Source of the DNA: Leptidea sinapis
Taxonomy: Eukaryota; Arthropoda; Insecta; Lepidoptera; Pieridae
Assembly (NCBI RefSeq): GCF_905404315.1
Contig: NC_066312.1
Coordinates: 7,489,001 to 7,553,000, forward strand
Direction: 5' to 3'
Length of the DNA: 64,000 nucleotides
Positions 1 through 10,930 of the stretch are shown one piece after another; positions within the stretch are counted from its first letter, which is position 1, and the number at the start of each line of letters is the position of its first letter. A program made the translations under genes and the position numbers. Below the pieces are notes generated by a model, which saw nothing but the letters and a program-made list of their open reading frames with translations, ran no database searches and was not told the origin of the DNA.

Positions 1-745
1 GCAATTCGTGCGAAATTATTCCCTAACCATTCAAAATATTGAAAAATGCACGTTAATGTTTAAGTTTTCACTTCTGCCGGCACTCCCAGAGTGCAAACGT
101 ATTTTTTTGCGCTCTCTTTAGTAAAATATACAATATTGTACTGTCATTGTTATATTTTAAAAAATAATCATGTTCTAGTCCCAGCTGTGGAGTAGTAGGA
201 TTTACGACAGAGCAATTTTTTTAATAAAACATTTAAATTTATTTATAGATAATGCCTGAACAGAGACCGGGACTTTATTATAAAGGTGTATACATTTACC
301 CACCAAAGTATACCTTATGTATCTTACGAATATTGGTACAGTATAACCAGTTTTCGGGTTTACCTTAATGCTTCAAATTATAGACATAACGAAATTTTTT
401 TTAAATATAAGCTAATAGCTAATCATGAATTTGAGACATGAGAATGTAATAAACATTATATTACCTGAAGCACCTTAATTAACCGAACGGGAAATCCTTT
501 CAGTTGTTAAGGATAAATACGAGCGCAAGCAAACAAACGCAGCGGGAAACTAGCGAGACTTTCGGAACTTTGAGAGAGTGTATAACAACGCAACTCTAGT
601 AATTGGCTTACGCTTAAAAGAGAAAATACTGTGGGTTTTTATATGCGGCTGTTAGTAGAAAAATTTTAATCTTATAAATATTTAAACAAATATTGTAAAG
701 CAGAAGAGTGTTCTTGTTTATATCCGAAAGGACAAGGCAGATTTG
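1..745. other. Unassigned AT-rich sequence
   Basis: No convincing gene or repeat boundary is visible. Reading frames are short and rich in I, F, Y, N and K, as expected for AT-rich noncoding DNA. Confidence 0.5.
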
Positions 746-751
746 AATACA

Positions 752-1124
752 AAGTGTGTGTGTACTTATGTATGCACGCGAGAAGTTATACTTCTTTGGC
801 CTAACGAAGCAAAAATCATTAAAATGATTAATTCCCCGTGCGTTTACAGAATGAACAATTTTGTAAAAATCTTGCATAGATAGATGGCTTTGACAATTAA
901 TTAATTAATTAATGAATACTGCTGCGTGGACTTGAACCCTTTGCCTGTTCTAATAATAGACGAAGAAACCAAAAAAAATAATAACAAATGACACAAACGT
1001 CAGAAAATTTTAGGAACCAACTTCAACCTTTTACTTTTGTGTTACAGTGATGCGCGCGCATCTTAAAATTTCACTCTGACGCTCTTCACATTTTCTCATA
1101 ACGCGCCTAAAGAAATATTACTTC
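752..1124 (+). mobile_element. MITE family A, copy 1
   Basis: Non-coding element of about 350 bp. Its ends are inverted copies of each other: GAAGTTATACTTCTTTGGC at 782 and, on the other strand from 1124, GAAGTAATATTTCTTTAGG. The interior includes a GCGCGCGC-containing stretch and an AATTAATT run. Two further copies lie at 3021-3360 (inverted) and 41771-42127. Shared ends plus three dispersed copies identify a short TIR element. The superfamily cannot be assigned because no target duplication is clear. Confidence 0.7.
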
Positions 1125-1477
1125 AAAAAAAATACAGTCAGATTCATAAATAATAGTCAGTATGCCGTTTGGAATTAGATTATATTGATTATTGCTTGAG
1201 ATTAGATGCTTCTACTTTCACTTACTCCCATTACAAAAGTCTAGCGTTGAGGTTATGGCTCATATAAACAACTTAGCACCAGTCCCGCATAATTTGTAAT
1301 AAGTTTTGTATACGGATTCCATTTGCGTGTGTCTGACGATAATGGCGCCATTTCACGGCACGTATTCTGCCCAAGATCGATTGTATAACCAGTATCGAGA
1401 AGTAGATACGATTCCGACACTTCTATGCATGCGACGCGTTCGATGAGTGCAGTACGTGCCGTTCGGCGCTTATAGCT

Positions 1478-1686
1478 GAAACACATGGTCGGATTTGGTA
1501 CGGCCGGACCATCGAACGGTCCGGTGGCCGCCTCGCACCAATTTGTCCGGCGTTGTACTCGGTACGGTCCGGACGTTAATAATAATAATAATTTTGTTCC
1601 ATGGAAAATGCGACATAACATTGAATATGGTCCGATAACAGATCGCGTCCGATGGTTTGGTCGGGCCAAATCCGATCATGTGTTTT
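1478..1686. mobile_element. Inverted-repeat MITE with AAACACATG termini
   Basis: The first and last ~38 bases are near-perfect inverted repeats. The left end reads AAACACATGGTCGGATTTGG. The right end, on the other strand, reads AAACACATGATCGGATTTGG, and homology continues to ACCATCG. The middle holds a short (ATA)n tract. The element is unusually GC-rich for this region and would fold into a foldback structure. Overlapping reading frames on both strands are by-products of this symmetry. No transposase and no second copy is present. Confidence 0.75.
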
Positions 1687-1689
1687 AGG

Positions 1690-2340
1690 CTTTACAATGT
1701 TGATTGCGCGGGAGCATGAGAGAAGATGATGTAGGGGCGTGCGATTATTGTGACGCATCTAAGTGCGTAAACATTATAAGCAGAGTCGGTAAGAAAACTA
1801 TAAGTAGAACATGTTCGCGATAAATAGGCTACACAAGTGTGAAGAGGCTGTGAGGTGGGGGCGAAGGACGCTTGCCTGCAATCACTACGTGTGATCTGAA
1901 AAAACAGCCACGGGTAGCCGTTTGACTTAAATCATAATACCTTAATTATTATGTTTCAATCTGCCAATATTAATAAATCAAAAATCTTTAAACGATAGGT
2001 AAGTCATTTGTTTGTATTTTTAAATGTTATTGTTTTCTGTAGTAGTTAGGTGTTTATATTAAAAAATCAATAGGTGACGTTTTAATAAGAAGGTTTTTAA
2101 GTCACGGAAGTTTACATGTCCTATAGATTTGATGTTAACGAAGCTACAAAGAAAATGATCGCTCGAAGATTTATTCGTAGATGCGATGTCGACATTCCTA
2201 CACGGGTCTCGTGCTAAACCTGCGTGAATCAATGCTAACAGGAAAGATGGACTAAATTGTTAGATACTAATATAGTATACTAACTTACTGCTGCCCGCGA
2301 CGTTGTCCACATGGATAGCGTGATTGTTTTTTTTTTAAAT
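1690..2340. other. Unassigned sequence
   Basis: Mixed-composition sequence with no recognisable reading frame or repeat. I see nothing to annotate beyond short homopolymers. Confidence 0.45.
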
Positions 2341-2810
2341 TGAGGCGAAGAGTAAGCAGAAAACATGCAAACATGGTGTTTTTAGACAAGTTTTGTGGTG
2401 AAAGTATAGCATTTCGAGCTATGAACATTACTTTATCCTGTTACACATATCCTTAAGTCTTATTTGTAGGTTGCTTATGCTTGCTGTTGGTTATAGTTAA
2501 CACTGCCGAGCCTTTTTGAACTACCACTTTTCTTTGATGTTAAACAAGTTTTTTGGAATGGCGTGACGCATTTTTTTGGTACTTCTCTCAGAAAAGTTAT
2601 TCTTATAGCTTGTACTTTTTTGTGTAGGTTCATTTATTCAGATTAGTAGTGAATAACGAGGATTGTAAGCATATAAACTGTTTTCCACGCAAGAATTTTA
2701 AAATATTGGCTTTGTTAATTAAATGGCGGGCCGGCAGCCGTGAACTCATATCGCTCAAGGTCGCTGGCATTTAGTGTCGCTTTAACTCCAGCAATCCCCG
2801 AAATGATGTG
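2341..2810 (-). repeat. Direct duplicate unit, copy 1
   Basis: About 450 bp closely matching 4357-4800, in the same orientation and ~2 kb apart. Shared landmarks are GGCGAAG at the left, then GAGCTATGAACATTACTTTA, and GTGAACTCATATCGCTCAAG near the right. On the minus strand both copies can encode a short peptide, here VKATLNASDLERYEFTA. The copies differ by many substitutions and indels, so the duplication is old. They could be LTR-like ends, but I see no primer-binding site or gag/pol between them. Confidence 0.6.
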
Positions 2811-3020
2811 AAAATGCAGATGAAATTTCGTAAAAGCTCACCTCTATTCGACGAAAGGATAATTCCTAAGCGACAATAATGCGAATAAAAATGATAATAT
2901 TACCCACAAATTAAGTCTAGTATAATAATCGAGCAAATATGTGAAGGTGAATATAAAGCGGGTGCCAATGAATTTTATCTCGTTGCTCTAATTCTGCTTA
3001 CAATGGACATTTTGTTGAAT

Positions 3021-3360
3021 CTATACTTCTTTAGGCGCGTTATGAAAATATAATGAGAATGAAATTTTAAGATGCGCGCGCATTACTGTAATACAAAAGT
3101 AACAGCGTGAAGTTGGTTCATAAAACTTTCTGACGTTTGCGTTATTCGTAATTTTTTTGGTTTCTTCGTCTATTATTAGGACGGCAGCCGTATTCATAAT
3201 GTAAAAATTCTTCGTCTATTATTAGGACAGGCAAAGGGTTCAAGCGCATACAGCCGTATTCATTATTTATTAATTAATTGTCAAAGCCATGTTTGCTAGA
3301 TTTAAAAAAAATGATTTTTGCTTCGTTCGGCCAAAGAAGTATAACAAATATACACACAGT
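3021..3360 (-). mobile_element. MITE family A, copy 2 (inverted)
   Basis: Reverse-orientation copy of the element at 752-1124. The left end reads CTATACTTCTTTAGGCGCG and the right end GGCCAAAGAAGTATAAC. It contains a private internal tandem duplication of a ~40-bp segment: CTTCGTCTATTATTAGGAC occurs twice near 3165 and 3210. Confidence 0.7.
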
Positions 3361-3361
3361 T

Positions 3362-3482
3362 TTTTTTTTTTATTAGGACAAATGATCGTCAGCTGACAGC
3401 ATTTTGTAAACGCCGCCCCCACTATTTTGCAGCGCCAGAGGAATAACAAGAGTGTTGCCAGCCTCTTAAAAAGTCTACCTTC
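3362..3482 (-). mobile_element. LINE 3' end fragment (family J), diverged
   Basis: Begins with a T-run (the poly-A tail of a minus-strand copy), then AGGACAAATGA, a diverged ACGCCGCCCCCACTATTTTGC, and CAGAGGAATAACAAGAGTGT. These match the 3' end seen better at 35930-36213 and 57500-57782. It is 5'-truncated and non-functional. Confidence 0.6.
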
Positions 3483-3532
3483 TATTTTAATGGTTTATAT
3501 TAGCTTGACCTATCTATCTATGTATCGGAATC

Positions 3533-3800
3533 TTTGGACGCGATTTTAACCCACTTTGAATTGTCGAATTGAATTCAAATTTTGCACACATATCAAGACT
3601 ATAACATAAATGTATTTCTCAATGATAGCATAGATTGAGAATGGAGCGACCGCCCTCATGCTATTAAATATTAAGTTTTATTGTACGAATTTATTTTGTA
3701 ACCATATTTTTATGAAAAATAAGCAGACCGCTGAGTTTGTTGCGCCCGTTCTTCTCAGGTATGAGACATACTTTTCGAATAGGTGGTAGTTTTTCACTTT
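3533..3800 (-). repeat. Dispersed repeat pieces, also at 11.3 and 12.0 kb
   Basis: Two repeat segments. GACGCGATTTTAACCCACTT at 3539 recurs as GGCGCGATTTTGACCCACTT near 11350. The segment 3635-3765 recurs in inverted orientation near 12035-12170: GAATGGAGCGACC here matches GGTCGCTCCATTC there, and GTTGCGCCCGTTCTTCTCAG matches CTGAGAAGAATGGGCGCAAC. Non-coding; class unknown. Confidence 0.55.
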
Positions 3801-3845
3801 CCTTCTTTGAATAAAAATATGTGAATTTGTATTTTCATTAATACC

Positions 3846-3975
3846 AAATAAATCAAATCAAAATCACTTTATTCATGTAGGTCACGCAAATGGTAAAGGG
3901 TTGAGCTAATGAGAAGTAGTGGCAAGAAACCCATTGCCACTCTTTTAAATCAACATTTAAATGTTCATCGTTTTA
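3846..3975 (-). mobile_element. LINE 3' tail fragment (family C)
   Basis: AAATCAAATCAAAATCACTT followed by TATTCATGTAGGTCACGCAA, then GGGTTGAGCTAATGAGAAG and GGCAAGAAACCCATTGCCAC. The same tail ends the better LINE relic at 14692-15190, so this is the extreme 3' end of a minus-strand, 5'-truncated insertion with a short ATCAA-type tandem tail. Confidence 0.6.
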
Positions 3976-4356
3976 CAAATCATTTCAATTACAATATGGG
4001 TATGTAGTTTCAACAAAATACTCGAAACGTCAAATAGTCAATACCATAAACGAGTAAGTAAAAAAAAGTAAAAGTAAAATAATACAAAACAGAAATTGTT
4101 GAGTACCTAGAGTAGTTGCATCATATGGACATAACTAACACTCGGCTATGTCGTTATGTAAGTCCTTTGTTCAGCGCAGAATATGTCTACAATAAATATG
4201 TTAATTTTTTTTATATTTAAATTTATTCACCTTGGGAATGATCCTATAGCGACCAGGCTATTTTCTGATAGATTATGTAGTGTTATTTTAGATCACATCT
4301 GATATCACAGAATATTCTGGTGTGACAACAGAGTCAGGCGGCGGTGATCACTTAAG

Positions 4357-4836
4357 GCGAAGGGTAAACAGTTAAAAAAAATACGCAAACAAGTTTTGTG
4401 GTGATAATATAGCATTTGGAGCTATGAACATTACTTTATCCTGTTACACATACCCTTAAGTCTTAATTGTAGGTTGCTAATGCTTATTGTTGGTTAAAGT
4501 TGGCACTCCAGAGCTATTATGAACTACCAGTTTTCTTTGCAGTTAAACAAGGTTTTTCTCGGCATCATGCATTTGTTTAGTATACTACTATCATAAAAGT
4601 TGTTCTTATAGATTATAAATTTTTATGTAGGTACATTTATTCAGATTAGTAATCACTAATGATGATTGTAAGCAATTTAACAGTTTGCGCCTGTTAAACG
4701 TTTCGACGCAAGAATTTTGAAAATATTGGCTTTGTTTTATAGGAGCCGTGAACTCATATCGCTCAAGGTCGCCGGCATTTAGTGTCACCTTAACATCAGG
4801 TATCAATCTGTACGCTGGTTTGTTCTCCTCTTCCAT
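4357..4836 (-). repeat. Direct duplicate unit, copy 2, with a short ORF
   Basis: Second copy of the 2341-2810 unit. On the minus strand an ATG-initiated frame from 4836 to 4606 reads MEEENKPAYRLIPDVKVT followed by LNAGDLERYEFTAPIK, then degenerates. The portion VK-TLNA-DLERYEFTA is preserved in copy 1 despite many surrounding changes. It may be a captured exon or the end of an unrecognised element ORF. I cannot assign a function. Just upstream (about 4315-4355) is a GGCGGCGGTGATCACTTA fragment resembling the 3' UTR of LINE family J. Confidence 0.5.
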
Positions 4837-4839
4837 GAA

Positions 4840-6735
4840 AAAAGAAGTGAAAACGTCATACTCTGGTAACTATAGCTCAATTTCATTCAATACCCAAAAA
4901 TAAATTGCCTCCACCTTGTTTTGTGATGTGCTGAGCTTCTTGCATGATGAGGCACATCTATCAAATAGTCTGTGCGATATAATTGAGTACAAATATTTCA
5001 AATCGAATGGAATTTGGATCGCCAAAGCACCAGTTCAAGCGAGTTCGAGTTACATTTGAACGGATGCTTATCCTCTTTGTAATTCGCCCTTACAGCAGCG
5101 CAAGTAACATCTCAAACGAATGTCACGGTACATTGATATTATCGGAAATTATCCTAGCAACCCCATGTTCGCCATATAAGATTTCCTTTTAGCCAGACCC
5201 CTCTGATACACAACTTATAACAACCAATATTAGTTGAGCTGAAATCGATATAGCTTAACAATCGCGTCAACCAATTAAAATGGCACCGTATAGGTATCTA
5301 ATTGCCGAGAGTCAGCCGAAGCGGGCTTAACATCGTTTATAACTTTTAAATTGTCCTTACTTTAACTCTATCACCAGTTCCTTACGTCGCTTAATTGCTG
5401 ATGAATGTTGTATGAATTTTTGTATAAAAGTTATTAATCTAGCTTCTCAAAGGCGATCTAGTGATACCCATAAAATACCATATGATAGAGTGAAGAGGTG
5501 GAGAGAACGTAAAAAATGGAGGCGTCCGAGTATGCATCAGTAAATCTTTTTTCTAGCTCTTATTTTTCCTGCAATCTGTCTTAATAACATTTACCTCTGT
5601 GATGTTATTACAATAAATAATTTAAACATAGCTTAGACACGATTTTTTTCAAATAGTGACCTAACGCGACGTCTAAAATGGAGTTTATCTTTTTTTTTAT
5701 CTCTTAGTAAACGGTGTTTAACTTGTGTTTAACTACAACGTCGTGAAGCACAACAAAATTGAAATGTACCTAAAGGAACAATTAAAGACACGGAACGCAA
5801 TTATTGTTAGCTGTCATCTCTCTGTCATCATATAATGTAAATCTTCCATATGAATATGATCTATTCGTTAGACACACCTTAGACAAGTGTGTTTAAATAT
5901 AAGCAATTTTTAAAGATTGTTGAACGCTAAACAACAGCAGACACAGATTTATAATACAACTTTTTAAAACAATGTTCAACAACGTTCGTTTAACTTTTTT
6001 GTAATAACACAATAAATATTTATATTAGGTCGTGTCTGGAGCAGAATCCGGTGATTTTCCCAAATATAATTTATAATCTACTTGTCCATTAGATTTCGTT
6101 CCGCTGTTATGAATTTTCTTTTTAAGTTCCTTGCAACCTTGCACATTGGTATGGGTGGGTTTATAAACGCTTTTGATAAGTTTGTAGTGAGTCTGCTGAA
6201 TGCTACTTACTTCTCAATAGTTTTTATATTTAGTTCTCGATGTAGACGTTTAGTAATCGGCACATCTGCGGTTTAAGGAATGTCGTATATGCATCATTTT
6301 TAAAAATACTTAAATTTGATTATTTACATCCATTAAGAGTTATCAAACACAACAAATTATTGATACAAAAATAGCATAAAAAACGCGTCTATTCTTGGAA
6401 AATTATCTGATTTCGCTTTAACAAATCCACTTTCAGTCATTATAAATAGAAATTATACAGATCATTGAATAATTAAAAAACCAATTTAAAATTAATTATA
6501 TTGCTTAACCATCGAAAATAATATTAGGATAGGATCCCCATACCATTGCTTATTTTATCTAAACTTTGACGTCACACTACGCTTCAACTAATTCAATATT
6601 TTATGTTTCGCGCATATTTATTGAACTTTTGCTTATTAATATTTTTTATTCGGCAAACATTTAACAAGAAAAAACTATTTAAAATAAAGTCAACAATAAT
6701 AAAGATTAGAAAAAATAACATTTGAACTAATTGTA
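4840..6735. other. Unassigned sequence
   Basis: Nearly 1.9 kb without a convincing gene or repeat boundary. The short ORFs at 4983-5192 and 6082-6276 have biased composition, no recognisable domain and no splice context. I regard them as chance frames. Confidence 0.45.
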
Positions 6736-6739
6736 TACC

Positions 6740-7178
6740 ACCAAGTACCTAATACTATTCCAGGAGAGGCAGACCAGTAGTCGGTTGGGACCAGGTCTGC
6801 CGAGTAGGAAGGATGTTGGAGGATTTCTAAATGTAAAGTTAAAACAGTTTCTCCTACCGTATGAGGTCTTGAGCTATCATGGAGCAATAATGATGAAGTT
6901 CACTCTCTTAGTTTCGCTATTCTTTGAAGTTCAGTAAAATAGACATCTGCTATTGACTGAATCTGATGAATCTATCAACCATCAAAAACTCACATAACAT
7001 TTCGATGGTAAGCTTCACTTTAAGACAGTGCGATGTTTGACCTTGAGTAAGTCATTGTGAAGTCCGCTTGCGATTATCGTATTGAATCCAATTTTCATCT
7101 CGCCTCACATTTCATCCCAAGGTCCCTTCGTGTCGCCGCTGATTGAACATGCTCCGGCAAGCTTCAAAGCGTGCTTCT
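6740..7178 (-). pseudogene. Mariner transposase relic
   Basis: Decayed mariner-family DDE transposase on the minus strand. Near 7050-7115 one frame reads DENWIQYDNRKR, matching the first catalytic block of mariner transposases (usually CDEKWI-YDNRKR). Further along, at 6740-6890, another frame reads LHDSSRPHT and then LQHPSYSADLVPTDY, matching the conserved second-Asp block and the usual HPPYSPDLAPTDY block. Frameshifts and stops separate the blocks and neither terminal repeat is seen. The function of the family is cut-and-paste transposition at TA sites; this copy is dead. Confidence 0.75.
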
Positions 7179-7180
7179 TT

Positions 7181-7265
7181 TTAACCGACTTCAAAAAGGA
7201 GTATGTTATCAATACGATCGGTATTTTTTTTATGTATGTACACCAATTTCTCCGAGATTTATGAT
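7181..7265 (+). repeat. AACCGACTTC repeat, left-end fragment
   Basis: TTTTTAACCGACTTCAAAAA followed by GGAGTATG. This is the same terminal motif that starts the elements at 7448 and 60886. The right-hand partner is missing, so this is a solo end or truncated copy abutting the mariner relic. Confidence 0.55.
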
Positions 7266-7447
7266 CCGGTTTACGTAATTCTTATAAATAATAATTTTAC
7301 TTAGTTTGGCCCAGTAGTTATCATTTTATGAACATTTATATGAGAATTTTCGTCTACCTGGATGACATAATTGTTTTCTGTGTATGCCTTTTTTTTGAGT
7401 TTTCATTCAGGTTGATTATATATTATTATTAACTGACACTAATACGT

Positions 7448-7909
7448 AAAAAATAAAAAAAACTACGTTTAAAAAAACCGACTTCAAAAACTGAAAAGTA
7501 TCAAATAACTAAAAATTTAATATAATACACCTCTTATGCCAACCTTTACCTTTAATATTAATAAAATACTATTATTTGTATGTGCTACATATTGATAGCT
7601 TTGAAGTCGGTGCCAAGCCAAATGTAATAAAGGTACCTACACTCGCCACGTGTGACTTTAAGCGGGATAGCGTCGTCTAGAACAAAACAACCCAAGCGGA
7701 CAGACACGCAACAACCTAAATAATAACAGTAAGTAAGCTGTTTATAATATTTAGTTTTATTTTGATTAGGGCTTGGTACTGACTTAAAAGCTACCAATAG
7801 GTAGCACATATAAATAATAGTATTTATTAATATTCAATTAAATTTTTAGTTATTTGGTACTTTTCAGTTTTAGAAGTCGGTTTTTTTAAACGTTGTTTTA
7901 TTTTTTGTT
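7448..7909. mobile_element. Long-TIR element with AACCGACTTC core
   Basis: About 460 bp bounded by inverted repeats of roughly 70 bp. Left: CGTTTAAAAAAACCGACTTC, then AAAAACTGAAAAGTATCAAA and TAACTAAAAATTTAAT. Reading in from the right on the other strand gives the same sequence with few mismatches. The interior has a second GAAGTCGGTGCCAAGCC motif and no coding capacity. It is a non-autonomous foldback-type element; I recognise the sequence type as common in Lepidoptera. Confidence 0.8.
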
Positions 7910-8156
7910 GATGAGTTAAACATAGGGCAAATAGATTCTTGACATGTGTGTCAAGATTTTCTATTTTATGGATTTGAAGATAATAAGTCAATATTGGCTT
8001 AGATTATTTATACGTCTAGATCAGACCCTGGCAGCTGTGAAAACGTTTAAAAAATTGACGTTGACAGTTAACCTCTAATTTGAACAATGCACGCACGTTA
8101 ACACAAATTGACATACAAATTGCGAGTGTAATACGTTGTCTAGCGGCAAGAGATAG

Positions 8157-8191
8157 CTTAGATAATTTATATGACATATAAATTATCTAAG
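8157..8191. repeat. Perfect 16-bp palindrome with 3-nt loop
   Basis: CTTAGATAATTTATAT, GAC, ATATAAATTATCTAAG: both arms are perfectly complementary. It lies in otherwise unremarkable sequence 65 bp upstream of the element starting at 8256. It could be a cruciform-prone site or an element end; no function is claimed. Confidence 0.8.
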
Positions 8192-8255
8192 ACAGCAGGT
8201 ATACTAACGCTAAAAGAAAAACTGTAGTTTGTTCCGAATCGGCTTTTTAGATTAA

Positions 8256-9763
8256 GGGGCTGTTTCACAGTGTCAAAGTATAGTAACGAATAGGCTACTT
8301 ACTTATCTATAAAATATAGACACATCATACGCGTTTCACAATTTACAAATAGTGTTACCTGCCAGGTAAGCGCAATTTAAATTATAATTCATATCTGATG
8401 GATCGCCTGACAGTGTGACAAGCCCTTGACAAAATGATGTTAATTTATATAACGGTAGGGGAGCCCAAGAGCTAAATAGAGATTTACTCGAGCGTCGAGG
8501 GCACCTATTGGATTGTGAAGATTTGATGCTGAAAAGAAAATGGTTTATACGATGTGTACCCTGTCACTGGTTGGGGGAGTGTGTAACAATGTAAAAAAAC
8601 AGTCATAATATACTCAAGCGCTTCAGATATTATTATAGTAGCGCCCCGCGTGTTTCTCATAACATATAAATATTAATCTGCTGGTTTGGATGGTGGGTGT
8701 GGTCATACGAAGGGGTAGAAAATAAAAAAAATCTTATAAAGCGCGTCATTGACATGTGATATTAAGTGAACCCTCTTGTAGGTCCTATTCAAAAGACTGA
8801 CGATTTGGACGTGTCCGAAGTTATGAACGGTTTGAAAATGCAAAAAATGACTACGAAATACTCAATCGCGTCAGATTATTAAACAGATGGTTCATCTTAA
8901 TGCCCTTATCGTCCTGACCCTTACTTATGTAGTGGAATTCCCTCAACCTGAAATTGAATGTTTGAAATTTTGTGACTTTTTGATTTTCGGATTTCCTGCT
9001 TTCGGATTGCTGGACAAAGGCCTTCCCCAAAGATTTATACGACGGTCCTGCGCTGTCCTCATCCAACGTATTCCGGCTATCTTTACCAGATCGTCGGTCC
9101 ATCTTCCGTCGGATTTCCTTGTATAAAGCTCAAATTGTTAGATTATTAAAATAAACACTTTACTGCATATAATTAACTTACCTTACCTCAATCTGATATG
9201 CTCGTGTTGTTCTAACGATCTTTTTTTTTACTAATCTAATGGGCTGCTCTTGATGTTCGACCCTATATACATTCAGCGGCTCAGGTATGTTGGGAGTACT
9301 TCACAAGCTGCTCATTATCCCTCTTATGTTATTCTGACGCATTCAAATAAATCTCAAAATCCCCGCTTGGGCTCCTCTACTATAATGGTTTGTTTATGTT
9401 ATGACTTATGGACTATTGTGAAAGACTTATAATAGCAATCGATTAATTGACATTTCCAATTTCGTTATACGAAAGCGGAAACAATTATATGATGATTGAT
9501 TTTATTGCGAAACTTGTGGAAAAGAAGTGCTATTTATAAATATAAAAATCTGTTAACGTGTGTTAAGTTATTTCGTATGAGAAACAGTTTTTTTTAATAT
9601 TTTCATTTCATCAAACGGAAATATTTAGTGCGAGGTGACAGACCGATCCGCCAGATAAGTCATCGTCAAACGCAGTCTGTTTTATCGGGAACTTTTACGT
9701 AGTCATTAATTAAACTAGCCTATAACAAACTGCTACTTTACTTGGAAATTGTGAAACAGCCCC
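8256..9763. mobile_element. Non-autonomous TIR element, PIF/Harbinger-like, TAA target duplication
   Basis: GGGGCTGTTTCACA at the left end is repeated perfectly in inverted orientation at the right end (TGTGAAACAGCCCC), with looser similarity for about another 15-20 bp. Both ends are flanked by TAA (8253-8255 and 9764-9766), the 3-bp target duplication expected of PIF/Harbinger elements. The 1.5-kb interior has no transposase and includes an RTE retrotransposon scrap on the minus strand, so later insertions have enlarged it. Confidence 0.7.
9015..9117 (-). pseudogene. RTE-type LINE ORF C-terminal scrap
   Basis: On the minus strand one frame reads GRWTDDLVKIAGIRWMRTAQ and continues DRRINLWGRP. 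This matches the C-terminal end of RTE-like reverse transcriptases common in Lepidoptera (RWTDD-KV-G--WMRAAQDR). The same motif occurs at 16820-16935. Only ~33 codons survive. Confidence 0.65.
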
Positions 9764-9766
9764 TAA

Positions 9767-10690
9767 GTCTACATTCCACAAGCATATTTGCTATCCACAA
9801 ATATATTGTTTTTATTACCAGTTTATTGAGGTAAGTAATTGAATATGTAACAGAAGTGGCAAGTGGGTGTTGGAGGGTGGACTTCGAAAGCGGGGGAGTT
9901 CTCAGATCGCTGTCATCAACACGCAACAGGTATTGTATGTGCGATCGTGCGATTATAGGCCGTTGTCGTTATAATGCCGTTGACAGAGTTGGTCTGGCTT
10001 GTCCAAATCGCTGTTATATGTTAATACTAGCGGTTGTATCAAACAACAGTCTTATAGATTATTTATTATGTAATTTTGAAGTAGAAGATACACAGACATA
10101 TCTGATATTTAGGATCGAAAAGTGCGTTGCGTTCAAATTAAAACTTATTCTAAGAATAATTGCTAAACTATGTTAGGCTTTTTTTTGCATCAGCTGTTAT
10201 ACTTCAATAAATGATACTTTTACATGCAAATGCTTGATTTGCTGTCGAATATAATAAATTCTATCTGATAATAATAATTGCTAAAATATTTGAATTTGAA
10301 AAAGTGAATGACGTATCGCGAGGTGAAGACGTAGCTGTCATGCACACTAATGTAATAAACTTGGTGTGTTGTTATTCGTTGCCTAACAGCAAAATGCTTT
10401 ATCTAGACGTATAAATATAAAATATATGTAATAAAAATTATGCACATATAAGATAAAGTTAAGTGATTTGCTTCTGTATAGAAAATGCTCGTGGAGAATC
10501 AGCGACGCAAATGCAATCTCGCAACACCACAAGGAACAAAGACTGTTGTTGATATTTGAGGAGTTATTAAGAGTATAAAGGAAATATGAGATAGTTGTTG
10601 TTTAGCCTGCACGATTCAATATATTTACCTCAAATAATATAAAGAAAATGCCTTAGCGAAATTAATCGAAAGATATATCTATTATTATTA
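9767..10690. other. Unassigned sequence
   Basis: The segment 9850-10015 is less AT-rich and holds an open frame from 9856 to 10176. The frame has no recognisable domain, and a possible donor inside it (CAACAG/GTATTG near 9930) has no partner. I see no clear repeat in the rest. Confidence 0.4.
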
Positions 10691-10693
10691 TTA

Positions 10694-10930
10694 TCCGTGA
10701 AGCAGTAATGTGTAAGCATTACTGTGTTTCGGTCTGAAGGGCGTCGTAGCTAGTGAAATTACTTGGCAAACTTAACAGCTTGTGTCTCAAGGTGACGAGC
10801 GCAGTTGTAGTGCCGCTTAAGTTTTTGGGTCTTACAAGAACTAGACCTTCTGAGCGGCACTGCATTTATCAATTACCATCAGCTGAACGTCCGGCTCGTC
10901 TCGTCCCTTATTTTCATCAAAAAAAAAAGA
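10694..10930 (+). mobile_element. SINE family H, 5'-truncated
   Basis: Copy of the hairpin-rich SINE whose full form is at 28058-28361. It starts at CCGTGAAGCAGTAATGTGTA and runs through GGTGACGAGCGCAGTTGTAG and CCATCAGCTGAACGTCCGG to TTATTTTCATCAAAAAAAAA. The small hairpin CAGTAATG/CATTACTG near the start is perfect here. Non-coding; mobilised by LINE proteins in trans. Confidence 0.8.

Noticed and set aside
1253..1669. 138-codon minus-strand ORF and overlapping ORFs on both strands
   Set aside because: They lie over a foldback MITE whose symmetry creates open frames on both strands. No domain is recognisable.
2341..4800. LTR retrotransposon with ~450-bp LTRs
   Set aside because: No TG...CA termini, primer-binding site, polypurine tract or gag/pol frame between the two direct copies.
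9856..10176. 106-codon ORF in less AT-rich sequence with a possible internal donor
   Set aside because: No acceptor, start context or domain supports it, and composition alone is weak evidence.
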